In this document: positions 8,541 to 14,697 of the stretch, piece after piece
How positions within the stretch are numbered: the first letter of the stretch is position 1
Layout of the letters: every line of letters starts with the position of its first letter
NCBI GenBank assembly: GCA_019247515.1
Contig: JAFAOS010000016.1
Span: 1-37,726, forward strand
Direction: 5' to 3'
Source of the DNA: Chloroflexota bacterium
GTDB lineage: Bacteria > Chloroflexota > UBA6077 > CF-72
Length of the DNA stretch: 37,726 bases
The notes under the pieces: generated by a model
Told to the model about the DNA's origin: nothing
Database searches by the model: none
The model's input: the letters and a program-made list of their open reading frames with translations, nothing else
Program-made: the position numbers and the translations under genes

Positions 8541-8849
8541 ATGAACACGCAGTCGGTCGCGTCAACTATCCGACAAGGGAGTATTCCACCCTGTGCGCGT
8601 TGTCAGGATGTGATCCGTCGAACGAACCCCGCACCACGCGTTGGTCGCCGCGGCTCCATGAGCATGCTCTCCGTCGACAGCGTCGCTCCAAAGGAATACA
8701 CCGGCTCGGCCCAGCCGCGTCGGGATGGGATGAATTGCATCCTCGTCAGCGATCTGTCAAATGATTGCTGGAGGACGTATCAACTGAGCGTGCTCTCCCA
8801 CCCGTCGAGATGCGCCACAACTTGCATGCCATCGGGAGACCGCCACTGA
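8541..8849 (+). CDS. Possible leaderless small ORF, unknown
   Basis: A 102-codon frame opens with ATG at the predicted transcription start of the promoter at 8526-8531. The product has a CARC motif near residue 18 and several further cysteines, but no recognisable domain. Third-position GC is clearly lower than in neighbouring genes, so coding is doubtful. The stretch may instead be the 5' part of a non-coding transcript running toward the structured region at 8926-9076. Confidence 0.25.
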   Translation: MNTQSVASTIRQGSIPPCARCQDVIRRTNPAPRVGRRGSMSMLSVDSVAPKEYTGSAQPRRDGMNCILVSDLSNDCWRTYQLSVLSHPSRCATTCMPSGDRH

Positions 8850-8925
8850 TCATTTGCTTGTGCCTGTTCGCGGACGGCTTCCACCTCGCGCGTTGAATAC
8901 AAAAGGAGATTGCCACCCGGTTTTC

Positions 8926-9076
8926 ACTGGACCTTTCCCAGATAAGCAGCAAAATCGTTCCGTCCAGTCTGACAACTGAATAGCCGCTCTGCACGACAGA
9001 GCGGACCTGCCCGAGGGCGCAATCAGGCGCGCGCGTGTCTACACCAGACACCCCGCATCGACCTGGTTGCGCCCTC
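8926..9076 (+). ncRNA. Candidate structured RNA
   Basis: Helices that can coexist: ACTGGAC (8926-8932) with GTCCAGT (8962-8968); CCGCTCTG (8984-8991) with CAGAGCGG (8997-9004); and a 15-bp helix, 9013-9027 with 9062-9076, perfect except for one G-U pair. The last encloses GTGTCT (9035-9040) with AGACAC (9046-9051). The 15-bp helix is followed by TTTGCAT. I cannot match this to a known RNA family; strand and limits are inferred from the upstream promoter. Confidence 0.3.
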
Positions 9077-9255
9077 TTTGCATATCTGCCATCCCAGCCC
9101 TGGAAAGGAGGATGCTTTTCAACCACTGAGACCGGACAGGCGCGCCTGACACGCGTGCCTGCTCCGGCCCCAGCTCACTCGGCTCGCAGCGACACTCCCA
9201 ATCCCAAGGAAAGCTCGCTCCCAGCCAGTGGGCAGTCTACGCCATCTCACCCGTC

Positions 9256-9315
9256 CGAGAGCGGAGTTCCCATTCCGGGACTCCGCTCTCGCCACGTGTG
9301 GCCCCGCGGCCACAC
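9256..9315. repeat. Two consecutive hairpins before the zinc-binding protein gene
   Basis: A 12-bp perfect inverted repeat (9256-9267 with 9280-9291) is followed after 4 bp by GTGTGGCC (9296-9303) with GGCCACAC (9308-9315). They end 15 bp before ATG 9331, just ahead of the GAGAGG ribosome-binding site. They could be a terminator plus attenuator, or an operator. Confidence 0.5.
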
Positions 9316-9330
9316 CGAGAGGTCAGCACG

Positions 9331-9543
9331 ATGCCCGCCATCCAGGTTCCTCGATTTACTCAGTCCGGCGCCTGCGCCACCTGCGGCGCCTACGGCGGTA
9401 CTCAGCACCGACCCAACTGCCGACCCCGCACCGGTCCGCGCTTCCGCCTCGGACGCATGCGCAACGTGCGGCGCGACGCCCGAAACAGCGCTGCGGTCCG
9501 CGAAAAGATGCGCGTCGACGACGAACTGGTCCGTGACCTGTGA
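9331..9543 (+). CDS. Small CCHC-type zinc-binding protein, unknown function
   Basis: A 70-residue basic protein with ATG 9331 preceded by GAGAGG. Cys15, Cys18, His26 and Cys30 (CATCGAYGGTQHRPNC) form a plausible single zinc knuckle. The rest is Arg-rich, suggesting nucleic-acid binding. Its stop overlaps the GTG start of the Replic_Relax gene (GTGA), so the two are translationally coupled. That coupling is the main reason to accept such a short gene. It may be an accessory DNA-binding partner of that protein. Confidence 0.65.
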   Translation: MPAIQVPRFTQSGACATCGAYGGTQHRPNCRPRTGPRFRLGRMRNVRRDARNSAAVREKMRVDDELVRDL

Positions 9544-10277
9544 ACCAGCTCGTCAGCGCGTCTCGTCGTAACCCACGCGTCTCGGGGGTGCTCACGCATC
9601 CCGACGTCGAGGCATGCGACCTGCCCGCGCTGCGCGACCTGGTGCGGTTCGGCGTCATGGTCGACGACCAGCTCGCGCGGCGCTATCTCGACCCTACCGT
9701 CACACCGGCCCGCCTCCTTCACCTGAAGGAGGCGGGCATCGTCAATCGCTGGTGGGAGTCGCTCGAGGGCGCGCGGGTCTACTCCCCCACCCGTCTCGCT
9801 CGCGTCATCGCCGCGGTGCCGGGCATGCGTCCGCGCACCACGTACGCCTCCCACCTGGCGCACGATGTCGCCCTGGTGGATCTGGCCGACTTTCTCGTCG
9901 CTCAGAACACCAATCACCGCTGGATCGCCGAGGACGAGGTCCGCGGGTTTCTCGATCAGATCGCACCACCGCCGAGACGGCTCAACGGCGACACCCGCCA
10001 TCGACCGGACGGGCTGCTCGTCACCGGCGATGCGCGAATCGCCATCGAACTGGAGCACAGCGACAAGTACCCGACGCGCTACGCGCGCATTTCTGCCTGG
10101 TTCGTTCGAGAATGGCGCGTCGATCGGGTGCGCTGGTACATCGACAAACCCGGCATCCTCCGCCACCTCCGTGAGGTGAATGAGCGTCACGGCTTCGACC
10201 GTGAGATGCGGATTGAGCTCGAGCCGTTTCCACCCACCGTGCGCGTCCGCCAGCGCCGGGGCAGGTACGAGCCGTGA
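9540..10277 (+). CDS. Replication-relaxation (Replic_Relax-like) family protein
   Basis: A 245-residue protein resembling the plasmid-linked replication-relaxation family. The N-terminal half is helical and looks like a winged helix (residues 30-85, LRDLVRFGVMVDDQLARRYL). The C-terminal half has HRPDG, then IAIELEHSDKYPTRY. Pro156-Asp157, Glu170-x-Glu172 and Lys176 fit the PD-(D/E)xK arrangement seen in nuclease-like folds. The family is tied to plasmid and ICE replication or mobilisation, with the biochemistry unsettled. It overlaps both neighbours by 4 nt (GTGA at each junction), so the three proteins are probably made together. Assignment is from motif pattern only. Confidence 0.7.
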   Translation: MNQLVSASRRNPRVSGVLTHPDVEACDLPALRDLVRFGVMVDDQLARRYLDPTVTPARLLHLKEAGIVNRWWESLEGARVYSPTRLARVIAAVPGMRPRTTYASHLAHDVALVDLADFLVAQNTNHRWIAEDEVRGFLDQIAPPPRRLNGDTRHRPDGLLVTGDARIAIELEHSDKYPTRYARISAWFVREWRVDRVRWYIDKPGILRHLREVNERHGFDREMRIELEPFPPTVRVRQRRGRYEP

Positions 10278-11572
10278 CGCTTGCCGCGCCAGGGACGGGT
10301 CCTGCCACCGGCCGCGTGCCGCCGGTCGAAGTTGGACGTGTCGTCACCGCCCCGCTCCAGTCATCGCCAATCTACGCGGACCACGCCTTTCGACTGACAC
10401 TCGCCGAACTGGAGCGTCACGTGACGGTCGTCGGGACCACCGGCTCGGGCAAAACCACCACACTTGCCAGGTTGATGGACGCCGCGATGCGAGCCGGGTG
10501 GTCGGTCCTGGTCGTGGATGCCAAAGGCGGCAGGCTCGCGGATGTCTGCCGCACCCTCGGCCTCACGCACGGTCAGCCGGCCCGCATCTGGCTGCCCGGC
10601 GATCGCGACACGTGGACGTACGACCTGTGCGCCGGTGAGCCGAGTGCGGTTGGCAACCGCCTCGTCGGCGCGTTCGACCACGGTCGCGAGGGTCAGGTGT
10701 ACCGCAACCTCTCCCAGGCGATCGTGCCGCTGACGGTCAGAGCGCTGGTCGACAGCGGTCAAACCTGCACGCTCGACTCGCTGCGCTACAGCCTGGACGA
10801 GACCCATCTCACCGGACTGGCCAGGCAGACGGCCGATGACCAGCTCAAGACAGAGCTGCTCACCATCGTCAACAACCCCTTGCACCGCGCCGCGTTGTCA
10901 GGTCTCGCGGGTCGATTGCGGACGCTGCGCTACGGGGTGTTCGGCCCATGGCTGCTGCCGTCAGATCGCACGCTGGACCTGAGCGGTTGCCTCAATACCG
11001 CCGGCGTCACGTACCTGGGCCTGCCGGCTACGGCGGCGTCCGAAGATGTCGCACTGGTCGGTCGCGTCCTGATTCAGCACCTCAAACAGGTGGCGTATGA
11101 GGGTTTGTGGGCCGAGGCGCCTCATCCTGGCCTCGTCCTGTTCGACGAATTCGCCTCCCTCGGTGACGCCACGCAGCTCGTTGACCTGCTGCTGCAGGCC
11201 CGCGAAGCGCGCCTCGCGGTGGTGGTTTCCACCCAGCAGCTCCCGCGAGATTCCGCGCTGCTCCGCAAGGCACTCCTCGGCGCAGGCGTTCTGATCGTCC
11301 ATCAGGTGGGTGCCCCCGAAGACGCCGATGCTCTGGCGCGAGCGCTCGGATCCCGCACTGGACCCGAGATCGCGCGCCAGATAAATCTGGGACCCACTGG
11401 ACCGGTCGTTCGACGACTCCTGCGCAGCCGTGAGTCGTTCCTGGTCAGCCCTGACGAACTCTCACGTCTCGAGGTCGGCCAGGCAGTAGTCTCCGTGCGC
11501 TTCGCCGAGCAGCGGATCGCGATCGTGCAGATCGATCCGCTGGCTGGCAAAACGACCGGCGCCCTGAGCTAG
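10274..11572 (+). CDS. Soluble type IV coupling-protein-like ATPase (TraG/TraD/HerA class)
   Basis: A 432-residue ATPase of the FtsK/HerA/VirD4 superfamily. Walker A is GTTGSGKT at residues 54-61. Walker B is LVLFDEF near residue 287. The region VVVSTQQLPRD, where coupling proteins carry their sensor motif, follows. There are no membrane helices, unlike canonical VirD4/TraD and unlike the second coupling-type ATPase at 32007-34601. It is coupled by a GTGA overlap to the Replic_Relax gene, so the pair may process or deliver DNA to the secretion channel encoded further along. Confidence 0.82.
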   Translation: MTLAAPGTGPATGRVPPVEVGRVVTAPLQSSPIYADHAFRLTLAELERHVTVVGTTGSGKTTTLARLMDAAMRAGWSVLVVDAKGGRLADVCRTLGLTHGQPARIWLPGDRDTWTYDLCAGEPSAVGNRLVGAFDHGREGQVYRNLSQAIVPLTVRALVDSGQTCTLDSLRYSLDETHLTGLARQTADDQLKTELLTIVNNPLHRAALSGLAGRLRTLRYGVFGPWLLPSDRTLDLSGCLNTAGVTYLGLPATAASEDVALVGRVLIQHLKQVAYEGLWAEAPHPGLVLFDEFASLGDATQLVDLLLQAREARLAVVVSTQQLPRDSALLRKALLGAGVLIVHQVGAPEDADALARALGSRTGPEIARQINLGPTGPVVRRLLRSRESFLVSPDELSRLEVGQAVVSVRFAEQRIAIVQIDPLAGKTTGALS

Positions 11573-11717
11573 CGACGAGCTCACCGCTGCTGCTGGCCAT
11601 CGACGTCGATGCACGCGCTCTGAGCTCCAGCCAGGCAGCGCCCGGTCTGAGTCTCAGCTGACACCCGCCGTCCCTCGCATTCGCGCGCTCTCAACTTCCG
11701 AAAGGAGCCCGACGCCT
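11573..11717. other. Short intergenic gap
   Basis: No repeat or promoter stands out. AAAGGAG at 11701-11707 is the ribosome-binding site of the next gene, 10 nt before GTG 11718. Confidence 0.5.
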
Positions 11718-12632
11718 GTGTCATTTGCTCTTGCTCTCGCGGCCCTCCGCCGCCATCCATTCAGCCTCACCTTGAGCATTGTTTTCGCCATCGTCACGGC
11801 CAGCCTGGTCAAAATGTCCGCCCCGGTTGCGTTGTCAGTCTGGGCGGCCACGGGTCTGGTCAGCCTTGAGGTCTGGTACCTGCTCGAACCGACCGCCTTG
11901 AAGCGCATCGGCCACTATCGTCAGCCGACGCATGCTGAATGCCAGCGCCTCGAAGCAGCACTCGGACGCACCTCACTTCACCTGCTCATCGCCGAGACCG
12001 CGGCTCCGGCCGCCGCGCGCGGCATCCGCAGCCTCGTCGTGAGTCGCGACCTGATGGAGGTCTTCGAAGACCGCGCGCTCAGCGGCGTGCTGATTCAAAC
12101 GGCGGCGCCGGTGCACGCGGACAACCTCGCGGGTTTCGTGCTGGTCTGGCTTGGCAATCTGCCAGGACTCGGCGCGTGGATGACGTGTCGCCTGGTCGCC
12201 CGCTTCGGCCGACTACTCGCGCTATTGGTCGGCATGAGCCTCGTGCTACCGCTGATTCTCTGCCGCGACGCATTCTTGCGCTGGACTGGTCGGCTGTTCA
12301 CCATCGTCCTGGTCGTCCTGATCGGCTCGATCCTGCTTTCAGGGGGTCACGCCGCGGCCGGTCTTGGGCTGCTGCTCGGCTGGCTGATCGTCCCGATCCT
12401 GCGAGTGCTGCTCGCATGGGAAAGTCGGCGCGTGGAAGCCGCGGCGGACGCGATGACAATTGCCGCCGGTTTCGGGCCGCAATTGCTCGAAGCCGTCGAC
12501 TTCCTGGCCCTCGCCGAGCCGCTGCCCGCCCCCGACAAACTCTTGCGCGTTGTGTGCCTGCCGCGTTCGACAAGCGCCCAGCGCGCCGACCGAATTCGAC
12601 GCGCACTGGCAGCCGCCCAGGGCGGGCGCTGA
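11718..12632 (+). CDS. Membrane protein resembling a catalytically dead M48 (HtpX-like) peptidase
   Basis: 304 residues with about six hydrophobic segments (18-33, 37-55, 137-153, 165-181, 195-208, 213-232). The order of conserved pieces matches M48 peptidases: a strand like SLVVSRDLMEVFEDRAL (105-121), then the position where these enzymes carry HExxH. Later come ESRRVEAAAD (235-244), where the third zinc ligand Glu (here Glu240) sits, and an RADRIRRAL ending like the family's HPxxxxRI. The HExxH site reads QTAAP (127-131), so zinc binding and proteolysis should be lost. A role as a pseudoprotease scaffold or chaperone in envelope quality control is inference. The AAAGGAG site 10 nt upstream supports GTG 11718. 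The gene is followed by a clear terminator. Confidence 0.6.
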   Translation: MSFALALAALRRHPFSLTLSIVFAIVTASLVKMSAPVALSVWAATGLVSLEVWYLLEPTALKRIGHYRQPTHAECQRLEAALGRTSLHLLIAETAAPAAARGIRSLVVSRDLMEVFEDRALSGVLIQTAAPVHADNLAGFVLVWLGNLPGLGAWMTCRLVARFGRLLALLVGMSLVLPLILCRDAFLRWTGRLFTIVLVVLIGSILLSGGHAAAGLGLLLGWLIVPILRVLLAWESRRVEAAADAMTIAAGFGPQLLEAVDFLALAEPLPAPDKLLRVVCLPRSTSAQRADRIRRALAAAQGGR

Positions 12633-12643
12633 CAAGTTCGCAG

Positions 12644-12686
12644 AGGCACCTTCGCGGGATTCCTCAGAAGGTGCCTTTCCTGTTTA
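12644..12686 (+). terminator. Intrinsic terminator of the 9.3-12.6 kb operon
   Basis: AGGCACCTTC (12644-12653) and GAAGGTGCCT (12667-12676) form a perfect 10-bp stem with a 13-nt loop, followed by a T-rich tail (TTTCCTGTTT). It lies 12 bp after the stop codon. Confidence 0.8.
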
Positions 12687-12712
12687 AAGCCCGAAAATTT
12701 AAAGCCCGAAAA
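12683..12712. repeat. Exact 15-bp tandem duplication
   Basis: TTTAAAGCCCGAAAA occurs twice without a gap (12683-12697 and 12698-12712), beginning in the terminator tail. From 12713 to 12831 I see nothing recognisable. Confidence 0.75.
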
Positions 12713-12831
12713 GCACCCTGCCCCAGAGCTCACGGCCCGGCGCGACGGACGCGTGTGGGTGAACGCGTACGCCGCCGCCGGGCGTGAACCCCCCGGACGT
12801 GACCGGTCTCCGTTGAAACTGCGCGCGACGC

Positions 12832-13377
12832 TCAGCCCACGATCTTCAGCCCCAGCGCGTGTGCCAGCGCCTCGAAGCGCCCACTCGACAACCATCGATC
12901 CCCGGGACAGCCCGGCCGGCTCTGCGGGCTGATGTCGGCATGTCGCACCAGGTAGCGCAGCGAGTCGGGGTAACGCTGAATTGCCTGAGTCGCCGCGCAC
13001 AACAGCGCTTCGTACTGGAGTTCGGTGACGGGTTGCTCCGCGTCGCCGCCGTCTTCGGTCTCGCAGGCGACCGTCACGTGATTCGGATTGAGCGCCGGGT
13101 CGACGCCGCACGCCTGGGCAATCGCCACCCAACGATTGCCCGGCTCGACGATCCCGTTGCTCCAGGCACGGTCGGCCGGGTCGATCCAGCACTCCAGCGT
13201 GCCTTCCAGTCCGGCTCTGTAATGCGCCGAAAAGTGTGAAGAGCTGCTCAACCACTCGGCGACGGTTCCAGACTCGCCCCCGGATTGCGTGTGGACCACA
13301 AACGCAATGGGCGGGCCGTAGGGTCGGCCGAACCAGCAGTTGTGGCTGGGCCAGCGCCGCAGCTTGGGCAGATCCAT
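12832..13377 (-). CDS. N-acetylmuramoyl-L-alanine amidase (amidase_2/PGRP-like)
   Basis: A peptidoglycan amidase of about 181 residues that would cut the MurNAc-L-Ala bond. Family marks are the first zinc-ligand strand FVVHTQSGG, the SSHFSAHY segment, and the C-terminal HADISPQSRPGCPGDRW, which carries the last His and the Cys ligand. There is no signal peptide, so export could be holin-like or via the nearby secretion system. The frame is open back to 13500, but ATG 13377 follows the stop of the upstream small gene by 14 nt, and the earlier stretch is not family-like. It forms a two-gene minus-strand unit set between the two secretion blocks. A phage-endolysin origin is possible. Confidence 0.8.
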   Translation of the reverse strand: MDLPKLRRWPSHNCWFGRPYGPPIAFVVHTQSGGESGTVAEWLSSSSHFSAHYRAGLEGTLECWIDPADRAWSNGIVEPGNRWVAIAQACGVDPALNPNHVTVACETEDGGDAEQPVTELQYEALLCAATQAIQRYPDSLRYLVRHADISPQSRPGCPGDRWLSSGRFEALAHALGLKIVG

Positions 13378-13391
13378 TGCCTGCCGCGAGC

Positions 13392-13640
13392 TCAGCGCCG
13401 CCCCTCGAAAGGGACCGCGTCGACCTTGCCCTGTAGTGTCGGGTTGAGCGCCACCAGAATGGCTTCGACGGATTGGGTGCCGTATCGGGCAGCGTCCCAC
13501 TGTCCGCGGACGGCATTCAACAGCGCCTGAGTCTGAAGTGCTTGCTGCTGCTGGGTCTGATCGATCGCGCGCTGTATGTTGGCAACCGCTTCGGCGAGTT
13601 CCTGATACGCGGTCTGCAGCGCCACAACGTCAACTGCCAT
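13392..13640 (-). CDS. Small coiled-coil protein, unknown
   Basis: An 82-residue protein, largely one amphipathic helix rich in Gln and Ala (residues 8-48, with QTQQQQALQTQALL), without signal peptide or membrane segment. It ends 14 bp before the amidase start and is read in the same direction. Its AGGAGG lies unusually far (19 nt) from ATG 13640. The pairing with a cell-wall amidase recalls phage lysis or tail modules, but nothing in the sequence names a function. Confidence 0.6.
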   Translation of the reverse strand: MAVDVVALQTAYQELAEAVANIQRAIDQTQQQQALQTQALLNAVRGQWDAARYGTQSVEAILVALNPTLQGKVDAVPFEGRR

Positions 13641-13694
13641 GTGCGGGGTTTTCCGGGAACCTCCTGAGGCAAGCCTACGCCCGGCTGATCAACA

Positions 13695-13717
13695 TCACTC
13701 AATTTCACTCAATTGAG
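13695..13717. promoter_or_regulatory. Tandem 10-bp repeat and palindrome between divergent genes
   Basis: TCACTCAATT is repeated head to tail (13695-13704, 13705-13714) and runs into the perfect palindrome CTCAATTGAG (13708-13717). It is an AT-rich island in the divergent space between the amidase unit and the tad operon, and is a candidate operator for either. Confidence 0.5.
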
Positions 13718-13733
13718 CGATGGCGCTCGCCGT

Positions 13734-13799
13734 GTGACGCTTCTGGGTGCCAGGTCCGGGGGCTGACTAGGCGCTACGTGACGCCGCCACGCGCACAAT
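13734..13799 (+). promoter_or_regulatory. Heptamer array C with -10-like CACAAT, before the tad operon
   Basis: GTGACGC at 13734-13740 and 13778-13784 lie 44 bp apart (four turns). The second ends 9 bp before CACAAT (13794-13799). Transcription would begin close to GTG 13807. This is the only promoter candidate for cpaB and the two genes behind it. Confidence 0.5.
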
Positions 13800-13806
13800 T
13801 GGCCAC

Positions 13807-13971
13807 GTGACAGATCGTTCGCAGCATGGCGAAAGATACACAGCCGCGCCGGCACGGCAGAAGCGCGGCTTGACCGGAAGGGCAGGCGTGGGGAAAGATG
13901 GCCGCGACCGGTCCTGGCGAATCATGGAAGGCGCGGTCCGCCAGCCCGGCCGAAAGCTGGAGGAGAGCTGA
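13807..13971 (+). CDS. Possible leaderless 54-residue peptide before cpaB
   Basis: The frame begins with GTG at the predicted transcription start of array C and ends 12 bp before cpaB. The product is very basic and hydrophilic, without similarity that I recognise. A GGAGGAG near its end could serve cpaB. It may be only a leader. It is reported because its start coincides with the promoter. Confidence 0.3.
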   Translation: MTDRSQHGERYTAAPARQKRGLTGRAGVGKDGRDRSWRIMEGAVRQPGRKLEES

Positions 13972-13983
13972 GTCCCGCACCAG

Positions 13984-14685
13984 ATGGCCGTGGTGACATT
14001 GAGCCCAGCGCGAGCCCTGCGTCGACCACGCCGCGCGGATCCGCGGGCGATCGTCGGTGTCTTCCTCACCCTGGGCGCGTTGGCCGGATCTGTCGCGTTC
14101 TGGGTCAGCGCCACCGACGCCAGACCGGTCGTGATTGCCGTGCACGACCTGCCGGCCGGCGCCACGCTGGCCGCCGGGGACCTGGGAATCGCCTACATCC
14201 GTGCCGACGATGCCGTCTACCAGGCGGCGCTGCCGAGTGAGATGCTCCAGACGCTGGTCGGCCGCCAGCTCGGCGAGCCAATCCACGCGGAGCAGGTCCT
14301 TGCGCGCGCCCAGTTGTCCGACGAAGTTGGTCTCGCGGCGGATCAGGTGGCAATCACCATTCCCGCCCATCCCGACACCGCCGTCGACGGCCGGCTGCGA
14401 CCCGGCGACTCGGTCCAGGTTCTGGTAACCGTCACCGATAAGGACCGCAACGAGGCGCACGCGCGCGCCGTTGTCGATCGCGCTCAGGTCTTCGAGGTCG
14501 GGCGGGACGTGTCGCTGGCAAGCTCCGCCCCGTCGGCCACGGACTTCACCGATGCGAAGGTGGGCTCGATCGCGAGCGTCACGCTAGCTGTCACCGTCGA
14601 TCAGGCGCAGCAGCTGGCCGAAGCCCGGCGCACCGGTGATCTCGATATTGTGCTGTTGCCACCAGCCGGCGGCGGCCAAGAGTGA
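13984..14685 (+). CDS. cpaB: CpaB/RcpC-like Flp pilus assembly protein with SAF domain
   Basis: A 233-residue protein with one N-terminal membrane helix (about residues 22-42), a SAF domain (about 49-108, VIAVHDLPAGATLAAGDLGIAYI) and a beta-rich C-terminal domain (LRPGDSVQVLVTV). In Gram-negative Tad systems CpaB/RcpC helps the outer-membrane secretin; here there is no secretin gene, as in monoderm or atypical Tad loci. It opens the tad gene order cpaB, tadZ-like, cpaF. ATG 13984 has a GGAGGAG only at a long distance, so the start is not certain. Confidence 0.85.
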   Translation: MAVVTLSPARALRRPRRADPRAIVGVFLTLGALAGSVAFWVSATDARPVVIAVHDLPAGATLAAGDLGIAYIRADDAVYQAALPSEMLQTLVGRQLGEPIHAEQVLARAQLSDEVGLAADQVAITIPAHPDTAVDGRLRPGDSVQVLVTVTDKDRNEAHARAVVDRAQVFEVGRDVSLASSAPSATDFTDAKVGSIASVTLAVTVDQAQQLAEARRTGDLDIVLLPPAGGGQE

Positions 14686-14697
14686 GGTCTGCACTCG

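Larger units (their letters stand above)
8850..9330. other. Non-coding region dense in inverted repeats
   Basis: No gene is supported here. It holds five inverted repeats in 400 bp (listed separately), and a strong AAAGGAGG just before ATG 9111, which opens only a five-codon frame. Base composition between about 8690 and 9000 is less GC-rich than in flanking genes. Confidence 0.5.

Noticed and set aside
8850-9130. tRNA, tmRNA or riboswitch
   Set aside because: I found no cloverleaf, T-loop or tag-peptide pattern and no motif of a known riboswitch; only unnamed helices.
9035-9571. 178-codon plus-strand frame
   Set aside because: It is Pro/Ser/Ala-rich, runs through hairpins and overlaps the better-supported CCHC gene that has a ribosome-binding site and coupling to the next gene.
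12347-13516. 389-codon minus-strand frame over the amidase
   Set aside because: It crosses the terminator at 12644 and the amidase gene in another frame; Arg-rich shadow.
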